This document shows, one piece after another, positions 30,765 through 38,605 of a stretch of 64,000 bases of DNA (position 1 is its first letter; each line of letters begins with the position of its first letter). Below the pieces are notes generated by a model that was given only the letters and a program-made list of their open reading frames with translations, did no database searches and had not been told where the DNA came from. The translations under genes and the position numbers were made by a program. Where the stretch lies: contig NZ_JARESE010000062.1 in the NCBI RefSeq assembly GCF_029076845.1, positions 248,001 through 312,000 on the forward strand. Direction: 5' to 3'. The stretch is from Novosphingobium album (ex Liu et al. 2023). GTDB taxonomy: Bacteria > Pseudomonadota > Alphaproteobacteria > Sphingomonadales > Sphingomonadaceae.

Positions 30765-30774
30765 CGCTTCGGAT

Positions 30775-31539
30775 TCAGGTCTCGCGCCAGATCCACACTT
30801 GCCGGGCGAAGCGCGAAGGCTCGGCCAGCAGCGTCTCGGCTGTCGCGACGATGCGGCGCGGCTCGGCGATCGGGCCCTCGCTGACGAGGAAATCGACGAC
30901 ACGCGCCGCCAGCCCCAGCGTATCGGCGGGCGCCTCGCCCGGCCGCGCTTCCACCTGGATCTCCTGCCCGATGAAGTGGGCCAGCCCCTGGCTGCGCACG
31001 CCGCCATCCTCGCCCGGCACCAGCGCGGTCAGGCCCAACGCGGGGAACGGCCCGCCCGCGAGCCAGTTGAGCACCACGCGCGTGAAGTAGCGCGGCTCCA
31101 TCCAGCAGCGCGCCGGCTGCCAGCATAGCGCCGCAACCGGCAGCGCGAGCACGAGGTTGGCCGCCAGCCCGGCCATCGCCTTGACCACCGGCACGGTTGC
31201 CGCGCCCGCGCGGATATGCTCGCCCGGCGCGATCGCGATGGCTTCCAGCGTGGCGGGATCGCTCGGCCCGTCAAAGCCGAAGCGATGCTCGGCGGCGATG
31301 CGCGGGGCTGGCGGCGCGGGGGCAAGCCCGGCCAGGTCGAAGGTCAGGCCGTTTGCCAGCAGTTGCAGCTGGCCCTGCTCTGCCTCGATCGGCCCGTCAT
31401 CCGGCCACTGCGCGATGCGCGCCGCCGCGCAGGCCCCCTCGCCCGCCGCCAGTGCCTGCGCGATATCGCGCGCCGCCGGCCGGCTGCCCGCCGCGAACAG
31501 CAGCGACAGGCCAGCCTCGGCCGGTTCGCTATCCTCCAT
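30775..31539 (-). CDS. Uncharacterised protein, DUF4261-like
   Basis: A 254-residue soluble protein. The second half (PARCWMEPRYFTRVVLNWLAGGPFPALGLTALVPGEDGGVRSQGLAHFIGQEIQVEARPG...AARVVDFLVSEGPI) resembles the DUF4261 pattern, in which a Gly-Leu...Gly-x-Glu-x-(E/V) turn precedes a helical stretch. I assign it tentatively. No catalytic motif, signal peptide or membrane helix is evident. It converges on the nitronate monooxygenase gene with 10 bp between stops. Confidence 0.6.
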   Translation of the reverse strand: MEDSEPAEAGLSLLFAAGSRPAARDIAQALAAGEGACAAARIAQWPDDGPIEAEQGQLQLLANGLTFDLAGLAPAPPAPRIAAEHRFGFDGPSDPATLEAIAIAPGEHIRAGAATVPVVKAMAGLAANLVLALPVAALCWQPARCWMEPRYFTRVVLNWLAGGPFPALGLTALVPGEDGGVRSQGLAHFIGQEIQVEARPGEAPADTLGLAARVVDFLVSEGPIAEPRRIVATAETLLAEPSRFARQVWIWRET

Positions 31540-31677
31540 GCCACCTCGCCACCGCCAATGCCGCCCGCTTCCCGGCCTCCATCGAGGGGAAGCCGCGCGA
31601 GCGACCCTGACAACATGCGCGCCCGCGCGTCGAGTCTCGCAATCGGGCGGGCGCGTGCATTTTCGTCCCGGCGCGGA

Positions 31678-32151
31678 TCAGAAAATCCCCATCCGCAGCC
31701 CCTCGCCAAAGGCACTGCCCAGTTCGCGGCAGCGCGCGAGGTCGCTTTGCGCCAGCACCTTTTCGGCCATGATGCGCTCGGGCGTCTGCGCGTCCAGGTT
31801 GACGATCAGCGGCTCGGCGATGCGGCGCAGTCGCCAGCCGGTGACGATCCGGTCGATCTGCGCCTGCGCGCCGCGCCCATCCGATCCGGCGGCGATCGCG
31901 GTCGCATAAGGGCGCCCCTCGATCCGCCCGAGCAGGGGGTAATAGCAGCGGTCGAACATGTCCTTCATCACGCCCGACACCGCCGCGAGATTTTCCGGGC
32001 AGACGAAGACATAGCCCGCCGCCGCCAACAGCGCGTCCGGCGCGGCATCGGCGGCGGCGATCAGGCGGCCGCCTGATCCCGCCGCATCGGCGATCGCCCC
32101 CGCCATGGCCCTGGCCGCGCCGGTCCGGCTGTGCCAGACGACCGCCAGCAA
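31678..32151 (-). CDS. Flavodoxin-like / NAD(P)H-dependent FMN reductase family protein
   Basis: A 157-residue protein starting LLAVVWHSRTGAARAMAGAIADAAG, the phosphate loop of a flavodoxin fold (HSRTGA), followed by YVFVCPENLAAVSGVMKDMFDRCYYPLLGRIEGRPYATAIAAGSDGRGA, typical of flavodoxin-type oxidoreductases. The start is read as TTG at 32151, five bases after the stop of the upstream gene; an ATG at 32205 would add 18 residues overlapping that gene. Electron-transfer partner unknown. Confidence 0.75.
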   Translation of the reverse strand: MLAVVWHSRTGAARAMAGAIADAAGSGGRLIAAADAAPDALLAAAGYVFVCPENLAAVSGVMKDMFDRCYYPLLGRIEGRPYATAIAAGSDGRGAQAQIDRIVTGWRLRRIAEPLIVNLDAQTPERIMAEKVLAQSDLARCRELGSAFGEGLRMGIF

Positions 32152-32155
32152 GCGA

Positions 32156-33391
32156 TCAGCAGCCCTTGCCGCCGCCGCCCAGCGCGCCGCCGAGCATCCC
32201 GCCAAGGCCGCCCCTGGGCTTGCAGTTCGATTGGCCGCTGCCTTCCTGCTGCTGCTGTCCCTGCATCCCCATCGACATGCCGGCCGCCTGCATCCAGCTC
32301 GTGGTCGAACGGTGGCGGATGCGCGCGGTCCATTCGGGCTTCCACGCCACCTTGGGATCGGCCGGGCGCGGCGGATAGACGAAATCCTCTTCCGGGCCGA
32401 AGGCGGTCAGCGTGCCGACGCGGAAATCGGGGGTGGCATTCACCACTTCGGCCGGGACCACGCAGCTCGTGGCGCTGGCGGGCATCAGCGTGCCGCTCCT
32501 GATCAGGGCCGGCACCTGGCCGGGCGAGATCCAGTCGGCCAGGCCGCCGCCGAACTGCTTGTCGCTGCTGCTGGTCCACATCACCATGTCGCCCATGCTG
32601 CCGCCCGGCCCCTGCTTGCCGCCGAACACGAAGGCAAGGTACGAGGTCGCCCCGGCGATGCCCGTCCAGCCCACGCGCGAGGCCCCGCTAGGCAGCGTCG
32701 CGGTGCGGGTGGAAAGCGGGGCCATGAAGTCCTTGGTCAGCGTAAAGTTGATTTCGGGCGCATAGTTGCTCACCACCTTGTGCGGGCCGGGCAGCGAACT
32801 GTCCGCCTTCACGTACTTGCCGTCCTCGGCCGGCCAGCGGGCAAAAGTCTTGCTGTTGGTCAGCGATGGGCCCCAGTCGCGGATGACGGCCGATCCGGGC
32901 ATTCCGGCCGGCACCTGCCCCGCCGCGACCTTGGCGAAATCGAGCACGATCGGCTGCCCCTTGGGCGCGTGCTCGCCGCAACCCCAGAAGATCAGCAGCC
33001 GGCCCTTGGGCTTTTCGGGCAGGATATCGGGCGCCTTTTCCTCGCGCGGGGTGACCAGCGCCACCGATTTGCCCAGCTTGGCGCTGGGCGGCATGAAGTG
33101 ATCCGCCTTGGGCGCGCCCTTGGCCGAGGCGTTCGACGAGCCGAGGCGCAGATACAGCTCGTGCTGCGCGTTGTTGCCGCGCCCGCCGCCGAACATCATG
33201 CTCATCGCGCCGCCCATGCCGCCGCCCATCGCGCCCATGCCCGAAACCGTGCCGGCGCGCATGTCATAGCGGGCGATCGGCGCGGGCTCGCCCGCCGCCT
33301 CCACCGCCAGCGGCACCGCGACGGCCAGCACGGCGGCCGAAACGGCAAGGCCCGAAAGGGCGACGAACGCGAATTTGCGACGAGAGGTCAT
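32156..33391 (-). CDS. Secreted protein of unknown function, Gly/Met-rich
   Basis: A 411-residue exported protein: signal peptide MTSRRKFAFVALSGLAVSAAVLAVA, a Gly/Met-rich low-complexity stretch (SGMGAMGGGMGGAMSMMFGG, residues 50-69), a large beta-rich middle with RLLIFWGCGEHAPKGQP and GWTGIAGATSYLAFVFGG, and a C-terminal Gln/Gly-rich tail ending GGMLGGALGGGGKGC. No known domain recognised; homologues in sphingomonads are annotated hypothetical. It precedes the flavodoxin gene by a few bases, probably one operon. An imperfect inverted repeat lies 38-69 bp upstream. Confidence 0.7.
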   Translation of the reverse strand: MTSRRKFAFVALSGLAVSAAVLAVAVPLAVEAAGEPAPIARYDMRAGTVSGMGAMGGGMGGAMSMMFGGGRGNNAQHELYLRLGSSNASAKGAPKADHFMPPSAKLGKSVALVTPREEKAPDILPEKPKGRLLIFWGCGEHAPKGQPIVLDFAKVAAGQVPAGMPGSAVIRDWGPSLTNSKTFARWPAEDGKYVKADSSLPGPHKVVSNYAPEINFTLTKDFMAPLSTRTATLPSGASRVGWTGIAGATSYLAFVFGGKQGPGGSMGDMVMWTSSSDKQFGGGLADWISPGQVPALIRSGTLMPASATSCVVPAEVVNATPDFRVGTLTAFGPEEDFVYPPRPADPKVAWKPEWTARIRHRSTTSWMQAAGMSMGMQGQQQQEGSGQSNCKPRGGLGGMLGGALGGGGKGC

Positions 33392-33428
33392 GAGCGAATC
33401 CTTCCCTGTTGGTTGCAGGCTTCATAGA

Positions 33429-33460
33429 GCAGATTCCGGGGGATATATCAGGAAATCTGC
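33429..33460. promoter_or_regulatory. Inverted repeat between the secreted-protein gene and recJ
   Basis: GCAGATTCC (33429-33437) and GGAAATCTGC (33451-33460) are complementary apart from one unpaired A, with 13 bases between them, in the divergent promoter region. It could be an operator or a 5' hairpin. No regulator can be named. Confidence 0.35.
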
Positions 33461-33510
33461 ATTAGGCTGGCGGACGATTTCCTTTTCTTCCGTTAAGCTT
33501 GAATGCAACT

Positions 33511-35298
33511 ATGGCATCACTTCCCGCATCGGTCTTTGGAGTGGACTCCTCGCTTTCGGGCAAGGCGTGGCGCTGGCGCGGCGGCAACATGGACTTGCGC
33601 CGGGGCCCGGCCGGGCTTGAGGACGATATCGTCGCCCAGCTCCTGCTTTCGCGCGGGGTCGCGCGCGACCAGATCGAGCGGCACCGCTCGCCCTCGCTGC
33701 GCGCCTTCCTGCCCGACCCTGCCGAATTCCGCGACATGGAAGCCGCCGCAGAACGGCTCGCCCAGGCGGTGATGACGCACGAGACGGTGACGGTCTACGG
33801 CGATTACGATGTTGACGGCGCGACCAGCGCGGCGCTGCTGATCCGCCTGCTGCGCATGTTGGGGCACGAGGCGCGGCACTATATTCCCGATCGCCTGCTC
33901 GAAGGCTACGGCCCCTCCGGCGAGGCGCTGGTGCGGATCGCGGGCGAAGGCTCCAGCCTGATCATTACGGTCGATTGCGGCGCGATGGCGCACGAAGCGC
34001 TGGCGATGGCGCACGACGCGGGCGTCGACGTGATCGTGGTCGATCACCACAAGTGCGCGGCCGAGCTGCCCATGGCCATGGCGCTGGTCAATCCCAACCG
34101 GCTTGACGAAGGCGCGGTGGCCGCCGCGCACGGCCATCTCGCCGCGGTCGGCGTCGCCTTCCTGCTCGCGGTGGCGACCGTGCGCACGCTGCGCCGCCGC
34201 GCCTATTTCGAAAGCCGGCCCGAGCCGGACCTGTTCTCGCTGCTCGATCTCGTCGCGCTGGGCACGGTGGCCGATGTCGCCGCGCTGCACGGGCTCAATC
34301 GCGCGCTCGTCGCGCAAGGGCTCAAGGTCATGGCGCGGCGCGACAACATCGGCATGGCCGCGCTGATCGACGCCAGCCGGCTGAGCCGCGCGCCCACCTG
34401 CAGCGATCTGGGCTTCGCGCTCGGCCCGCGCATCAATGCCGGCGGCCGGGTGGGCGAGGCTTCGCTGGGCGTGCGCCTGCTGACCACCGGCGATGCCGAC
34501 GAAGCGCGCGAGATCGCCGCGCAGCTCTCGCGCCTCAACGAGGAACGCCGCGCGATCGAGATGGGGGTGCAGGAAGCGGCCGAAGCGCAGATCGCCGCGC
34601 AGCACAACCGCGCGGTGCTCGTGCTGGCGGGGCGCGGCTGGCATCCCGGCGTGATCGGTATCGTCGCGGGCCGCGTGAAGGAGAAGACCGGCAAGCCCAC
34701 GCTCGTCATCGCGCTCGACGCGGACGAGGCGGGCAATGGCAAGGGATCGGGCCGCTCGATCGCCGGGGTCGACCTGGGCGCCGCGATCATCGCCGCGCGC
34801 GAGGCCGGCTTGCTGGTGGCCGGCGGCGGGCACGCCATGGCCGCCGGGCTGACCGTCGCGCCGGACCGGGTCGATGCGCTGGGCGAATGGCTCGACGCGA
34901 AGCTGGGCGGGGATGTCGCCGCCGCGTCCGGCCGACAGGCGGTGCTGCTCGATCTGGCGCTGGCGCCGGGCGGCCTCACCACCGATCTGGTGGCCACGCT
35001 GGAAAGCGCCGGGCCCTTCGGCATGGGCTGGCCGGGCCCACGCGTGGCGGTGGGGCCGGTCAGGCTGGTCAAGGCCGATCTGGTCGGCACCGATCACGTG
35101 CGCTTGATCGCCTCGGGCATCGACGGCGGCCGGATCAAGGCCGTGGCCTTCCGCGCGGCCGAGACCGATCTGGGCCAGGCCCTGCTCCACGGCGCGCAAG
35201 GCCGGCGCCTGTGGCTCGCCGGCCGCGCGAAGATCGATGACTGGGGCCCGCGCCCGCAAGCCGAACTGCATCTGGACGACGCGGCCTGGGCGGACTGA
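33511..35298 (+). CDS. recJ: Single-stranded-DNA-specific exonuclease RecJ
   Basis: 5'-3' ssDNA exonuclease of recombination and mismatch repair. The 595-residue protein has the DHH-phosphoesterase motifs: VYGDYDVDGATSAALL, VDCGAMAHEAL, VVDHHKCA (the DHH motif) and FALGPRINAGGRVGEAS; the DHHA1 domain has GRGWHPGVIGIVAGRVKE, GSGRSIAGVDLGAAI and GGHAMAAGL. ATG 33511 is chosen over a TTG twelve bases upstream. It stands alone before the tRNA-Glu pair. Confidence 0.97.
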   Translation: MASLPASVFGVDSSLSGKAWRWRGGNMDLRRGPAGLEDDIVAQLLLSRGVARDQIERHRSPSLRAFLPDPAEFRDMEAAAERLAQAVMTHETVTVYGDYDVDGATSAALLIRLLRMLGHEARHYIPDRLLEGYGPSGEALVRIAGEGSSLIITVDCGAMAHEALAMAHDAGVDVIVVDHHKCAAELPMAMALVNPNRLDEGAVAAAHGHLAAVGVAFLLAVATVRTLRRRAYFESRPEPDLFSLLDLVALGTVADVAALHGLNRALVAQGLKVMARRDNIGMAALIDASRLSRAPTCSDLGFALGPRINAGGRVGEASLGVRLLTTGDADEAREIAAQLSRLNEERRAIEMGVQEAAEAQIAAQHNRAVLVLAGRGWHPGVIGIVAGRVKEKTGKPTLVIALDADEAGNGKGSGRSIAGVDLGAAIIAAREAGLLVAGGGHAMAAGLTVAPDRVDALGEWLDAKLGGDVAAASGRQAVLLDLALAPGGLTTDLVATLESAGPFGMGWPGPRVAVGPVRLVKADLVGTDHVRLIASGIDGGRIKAVAFRAAETDLGQALLHGAQGRRLWLAGRAKIDDWGPRPQAELHLDDAAWAD

Positions 35299-35423
35299 CC
35301 CGCCGCTGTCGACAGCCCGCCGCTGCCGATCGCCCCGGCTGGCAGATTATTCGCGCGGCGGGGGGTTGACCCCCACCCCCGCCTTGCCTAAAGGCGCGGC
35401 CTGCTTTTGCTGCGGCACGGTTT

Positions 35424-35498
35424 GGCCCCTTCGTCTAGCGGTCAGGACGCGGCCCTTTCACGGCTGAAACACGGGTTCGATTCCCGTAGGGGTCACCA
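35424..35498 (+). tRNA. tRNA-Glu (UUC)
   Basis: 75 bases including an encoded CCA. The acceptor stem GGCCCCT pairs with AGGGGTC (one G-U), the anticodon stem CGGCC/GGCTG flanks loop CTTTCAC with anticodon TTC (35457-35459), and the T arm is ACGGG-TTCGATT-CCCGT. Identical to the next tRNA except at the first anticodon base. Confidence 0.97.
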
Positions 35499-35533
35499 CT
35501 CCGTCATCGCGGCAAGCAGGCATGAACTGGCAA

Positions 35534-35608
35534 GGCCCCTTCGTCTAGCGGTCAGGACGCGGCCCTCTCACGGCTGAAACACGGGTTCGATTCCCGTAGG
35601 GGTCACCA
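35534..35608 (+). tRNA. tRNA-Glu (CUC)
   Basis: 75 bases including CCA; same sequence as the tRNA 110 bp upstream except C for T at 35567, giving loop CTCTCAC and anticodon CTC. The flanks of the two genes differ, so only the tRNA itself (plus a little) was duplicated. Its 3' end borders mobile-element debris. Confidence 0.97.
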
Positions 35609-35626
35609 TTAAAATCAACGACTTAT

Positions 35627-35644
35627 GGCCCTCCAAGGCCTTTT
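35627..35644 (+). terminator. Possible tRNA terminator
   Basis: GGCC-CTCCAA-GGCC followed by TTTT, 18 bases after the second tRNA-Glu. The stem is only 4 bp, so this is weak but well placed to end the tRNA transcript. Confidence 0.4.
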
Positions 35645-35780
35645 CGTCAAATAACCATCAAATATACCCATGTGGATGCGGGCGGACGGATCACTCAATT
35701 TGTCGCTGGAAAGTGGATACCTCCGCCATCCTCGATGGCTGCGAGAGGGCGCAGGACAAAGGCGTACCGAACCGCCGATT

Positions 35781-35827
35781 TCTCTCTTAATCAGCGGGTC
35801 TTAGGTTCGAACCCTAGAGTGCGTCCA
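35781..35827 (+). pseudogene. tRNA 3'-half-like fragment (Lys CUU-like)
   Basis: TCTCTCTTAATC followed by a variable-loop-like GGGTC, then a T arm TTAGG-TTCGAAC-CCTAG and AGTGCGTCCA. The loop CTCTTAA would give anticodon CTT (Lys), but the 5' half is missing and the anticodon stem does not pair. It is probably a tRNA remnant left by an integrated element. Confidence 0.4.
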
Positions 35828-35917
35828 TCAAACTCTCCATATAAATGAAAGACTTACAGACGCGATCGTTGTGGCTGTTTTCTGGCAAGCGCGCACTAGG
35901 TAGCTCTCTAGAGGCTG

Positions 35918-36047
35918 TTATGAATCTCCGACGAGAGCTGCGACCTGTTTGGTCATGAGCGTTGCGAAGGCGACGAGGTGCAGGCCGGCGAATGTTTGAG
36001 CATATCGCTCATAATCCTTGACGAGCCTTCGGAAGCGGGTGGCCCAG
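35918..36047 (-). pseudogene. IS5-family transposase, C-terminal remnant
   Basis: 43 codons plus stop: ATRFRRLVKDYERYAQTFAG then LHLVAFATLMTKQVAAL, the well-known C-terminus of IS5/IS427-group DDE transposases, containing the catalytic-Glu region's downstream helix. All upstream coding sequence is gone; at about 36047 it is abruptly replaced by the IS256-type fragment on the other strand. The sequence GAGGCTGTTATGAA at 35911-35924 is probably the element's end. Confidence 0.8.
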
Positions 36048-36208
36048 CAGTCTGGAACCGGGGGCACTTCCCGGGTGACGATGCCGCGATGAAGCTGCTA
36101 TACCTCGTGCTCAACAAGGCGGCCAAGGAATGGAAACGGCCACCGCGCGAGTGGTCAGAGGCTAAGACCCAGTTCGCCGTGATCTTCGGCGAAAGGTTCG
36201 TCATCTGA
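36048..36208 (+). pseudogene. IS256-family (mutator type) transposase, C-terminal remnant
   Basis: About 53 codons ending TGA: VWNRGHFPGDDAAMKLLYLV and WKRPPREWSEAKTQFAVIFG, the diagnostic C-terminus of IS256-type transposases. Following sequence to about 36250 (CACAAAATATCGGACAGTCC) fits the right end of such elements. The rest of the transposase is missing, cut off at the junction with the IS5-type remnant. Confidence 0.82.
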
Positions 36209-36256
36209 TCGCGGTAACCGGCCTCGCGCACAAAATATCGGACAGTCCCCGAGGCT

Positions 36257-36379
36257 GTGTTCCACCTAGAGAACCACCCGCTCACCGAAGGAAACTACGT
36301 GACGCGGACCGGACCGGACGGCGAGGCGCTCCCTCACCGGATCGCCGCCATCCGGCCCCTTTCCGGCACGGTCAGCTAA
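36257..36379 (+). pseudogene. Orphan C-terminal ORF fragment
   Basis: A reading frame with no proper start, beginning just inside the IS256 right end: VFHLENHPLTEGNYVTRTGP and then DGEALPHRIAAIRPLSGTVS, 40 codons to TAA. The composition is protein-like and codon use is GC3-rich, so it is probably the tail of a gene cut by the insertion sequence. I do not recognise the family. It overlaps the convergent hsp20 3' end by eight bases. Confidence 0.35.
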
Positions 36380-36866
36380 TCGCGATCTTGCGGGTCTTGC
36401 TGGCGGCGGTCTTGTCCTTCTTCATGTCGAGCCTGAGCACGCCGTCGCACACCTTGGCTTCGAGCGAATCGGGATCGATGTCGGCCGGCAGCGTGACCTG
36501 ACGGCGGAAAGCGCCATAGCTGCGCTCGCTGATCAGGTAGCCTGATTCCTTGGTCTCGCTTTCCTCGCGCTTTTCGCCCGATATAGTCAGGACACCTTCG
36601 GCAAGCTCGATGTCGATGTCCTTCTCGTTGATTCCCGGCACTTCGACCGTCAGGCGATAGCCGCCATCCTTCTCGACCAGTTCGACGGCGGGGCTGGCAT
36701 CGCGTGGCAATCCGGGAAAGGCGAAGATGCCACGCGCCGGCCGGTTCACCGAGAAATCGTCGAACAGCCGGTCGATCTCGTCACGCAGCCATCCGATCGG
36801 TCCCTCGGGTTTAACCTCGATCGCGCGCCTGGCGTGGGGGGCGGAAATGGTAGTCTGCTCGTTCAT
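36372..36866 (-). CDS. Small heat-shock protein, Hsp20 family
   Basis: A 164-residue ATP-independent holdase. The alpha-crystallin domain spans about residues 58-150 (SPAVELVEKDGGYRLTVEVPG, KDIDIELAEGVLTISGEKREE, SYGAFRRQVTLPADIDPDSLEAKVCDGVLRLDM). The N-terminal arm includes WLRDEIDRLFDDF, typical of class A bacterial Hsp20. The start at 36866 has AAGGAG ten bases upstream. It heads the low-oxygen/stress block; the 250 bp upstream (36867-37116) holds no other gene and presumably its promoter. Confidence 0.95.
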   Translation of the reverse strand: MNEQTTISAPHARRAIEVKPEGPIGWLRDEIDRLFDDFSVNRPARGIFAFPGLPRDASPAVELVEKDGGYRLTVEVPGINEKDIDIELAEGVLTISGEKREESETKESGYLISERSYGAFRRQVTLPADIDPDSLEAKVCDGVLRLDMKKDKTAASKTRKIAIS

Positions 36867-37116
36867 CGCAATCACTCCTTGATGATTGGGATCGTGGTGC
36901 CCGCCACGGGACATGACGGCACGCGCCCGACCCGCTGATGGGTTACGGCGCCGATCGGTCTGGGCATATTGGGTATCTTACGGAGGTGTCGTTCCATCGC
37001 CCCGTGCGCGCCGACGCGTGAAGGATGGACGGCATCGAACTGGCGGCGAGCCTGGGGATCATGGCCGCTAATATCCTGACTACCGAAAGCGGTGAAACAC
37101 GCCTATGGGCGCCGCT

Positions 37117-37542
37117 TCATATCCGGGGCGAAGCGCGGCTGAAGGCGATCGCGGCCATCAGGCGGTCAAGCCTGCGGCCCGCTTCCGGGTCATCGCGCGC
37201 ATGGGCCGCCGCGAGCAGGGGTGTGATACCCTCGATGCCGAAGTTTTCGCCATCGAACCGGGCCATACGCCACAATGGATAGCGCCGCACCGCCGCTTCC
37301 GACCGGCGCACGACCCGCACCTCGTGGTGCCGGGGATCGGCAAGGATGCTGGCCATCACAGTGTCCACGCCACGCGCCGGCCCTTCCAGCAACTGCGCGA
37401 AGAAACGGGGCGTGGCGATCAGCAGCCCGGTGATCTCCAGCATCGAATTGCGCGCGATCGAGACCGCCTGGATATCGTCAAAGACCCTGGCGCGATCCTC
37501 GTTCTCGATCAGCGGACGGCTTACGTAGATCAAGGAAAGCAT
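37117..37542 (-). CDS. BLUF-domain blue-light sensor
   Basis: A 141-residue stand-alone BLUF protein. SLIYVSRP carries the photoactive Tyr, SIARNSMLEITGLLIATPRFFAQLLEGP gives the flavin-binding Asn and the Gln in FFAQLLEG, and RRYPLWRMARFDGE has the Trp and Met near the flavin. A C-terminal helix pair (about residues 100-140) follows, with no output enzyme domain, so it signals by protein-protein contact. The start at 37542 is chosen; 37560 is an in-frame alternative. It is downstream of the flippase gene, 44 bp apart. Confidence 0.92.
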   Translation of the reverse strand: MLSLIYVSRPLIENEDRARVFDDIQAVSIARNSMLEITGLLIATPRFFAQLLEGPARGVDTVMASILADPRHHEVRVVRRSEAAVRRYPLWRMARFDGENFGIEGITPLLAAAHARDDPEAGRRLDRLMAAIAFSRASPRI

Positions 37543-37585
37543 GGCATTCAAATCCTGCATTTCGCCCGGATTTTCGGCGCTTTCC

Positions 37586-38605
37586 CTAAGCTTTCCCATG
37601 CGGAATTATACGATGTCGGCGCAGTTTGCGAACAAGCGCCAGTCCGGGCACGAGCGGCAGCCACAAAATGAACAGGCGCAGCAGCATGGTCGCGGCGAAG
37701 GCCGCTTCGGTGGGTACGCCGACAAGACGCAGCATTCCGGTCGCGGTCGCCTCGAAGCTGCCCAGTCCCATCGGAATCGGCCCCAGCGTGGTGACGACGC
37801 TGGCCATGACGAGCGCGACGAAGGCCTTCCATGGCGCGGCGGCAAGGCCAAGCGAATGCAAGCACGCCCACAGCGTCGCGGCATCGGCCAGGAAGACCAC
37901 CAGATTGCAGGCCGCGACTTTGATGATCAGTGCCCGGTTGCGAAGCAGCCGTGGCGGGGCCGAAGCGATCGTCTCGAACGTACGGGCCAGCCAGGGAACC
38001 CGCCGCAGGCGCGACGCCAGCCACCCGCTTGCGCCACGCCCGAACCACAACGCGATTGCCGGGATACCCACCGCCAGCCCCAGGAATACCGTCAGAACCA
38101 CGGCCAGCGCGGGCGAAGCGTCATGGTTGAACCACAGCAAGGCGAGCGTGACGAGCGCGCAAATAATAAAGGCCGCGTAGTATCCCACGATTGTGACGAT
38201 GAGCGCCGCCGATGCCACGCCGCGCGGAATGCCCAGCGCGATCAACTGGTCGACCAGCAGGATGTTGCCGCTCATCCCGCCGGTCGGGACGGCCTGATCG
38301 GCGAAGAGCTTGGTGACGGCGATGCGGACCAGTGAGGCAAGCGGCGGGTCGTGGCCAGCGTCGCGCACGATCAGGCGCCATCCCACGGCCACGAAGATGT
38401 AAGTCGAGGCCTGCAGCGCCACGGCCAGAAGCAGCCAGAGCGGCTGCGCCCGCTGGACGAGCGCGGCGAAATCCTCGAGTTCCGCGAAATGCAGCACGGC
38501 GGCGACAAGCGCCGCGGCGATGAGCAGCCCGGAAAGCCAGCTGCGCCAGGGCCCGCCGCCCCAACGCGTTCCACGGGATCGTGGGGAAGCGTCAGGCAAG
38601 GACAA
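37586..38605 (-). CDS. Flippase-like membrane protein (lysylphosphatidylglycerol synthase TM family)
   Basis: A 339-residue polytopic inner-membrane protein with about eight hydrophobic helices, of the UPF0104/YbhN family related to the MprF flippase domain. Motifs include FADQAVPTGGMSGNILLVDQLIALG and GPIPMGLGSFEATATGMLRLVGV, the two conserved loops of the family. The best in-frame start is TTG 38605; an ATG at 38642 with a perfect Shine-Dalgarno is one base out of frame (see the mini-ORF). It likely moves or exposes a lipid; substrate unknown. Confidence 0.85.
   Translation of the reverse strand: MSLPDASPRSRGTRWGGGPWRSWLSGLLIAAALVAAVLHFAELEDFAALVQRAQPLWLLLAVALQASTYIFVAVGWRLIVRDAGHDPPLASLVRIAVTKLFADQAVPTGGMSGNILLVDQLIALGIPRGVASAALIVTIVGYYAAFIICALVTLALLWFNHDASPALAVVLTVFLGLAVGIPAIALWFGRGASGWLASRLRRVPWLARTFETIASAPPRLLRNRALIIKVAACNLVVFLADAATLWACLHSLGLAAAPWKAFVALVMASVVTTLGPIPMGLGSFEATATGMLRLVGVPTEAAFAATMLLRLFILWLPLVPGLALVRKLRRHRIIPHGKA

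Larger units (their letters stand above)
35609..35917. other. Non-coding debris between the tRNAs and transposase remnants
   Basis: About 310 bases with no gene I can support. It is less GC-rich than its surroundings. It contains the weak terminator and a tRNA-like fragment described separately, and ends near GAGGCTGTTATGAA, which looks like the terminus of the IS5-type remnant. Possible boundary of an integrated element at the tRNA-Glu 3' end; I could not find a clear direct repeat of the tRNA end. Confidence 0.4.

Noticed and set aside
33517..35271. 584-codon open frame opposite recJ
   Set aside because: RecJ on the other strand has all DHH motifs; the antisense translation has none.
36879..36893. 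Possible FixK box upstream of hsp20 (TTGATGATTGGGATC)
   Set aside because: Only the left half-site matches; the right half should read ATCAA or GTCAA after four bases.
37025..37282. Plus-strand 85-codon frame starting MDGIELAASLGIM
   Set aside because: The second half is antisense to the BLUF gene and Ser/Arg-rich; the only upstream purine run is too close to the ATG.
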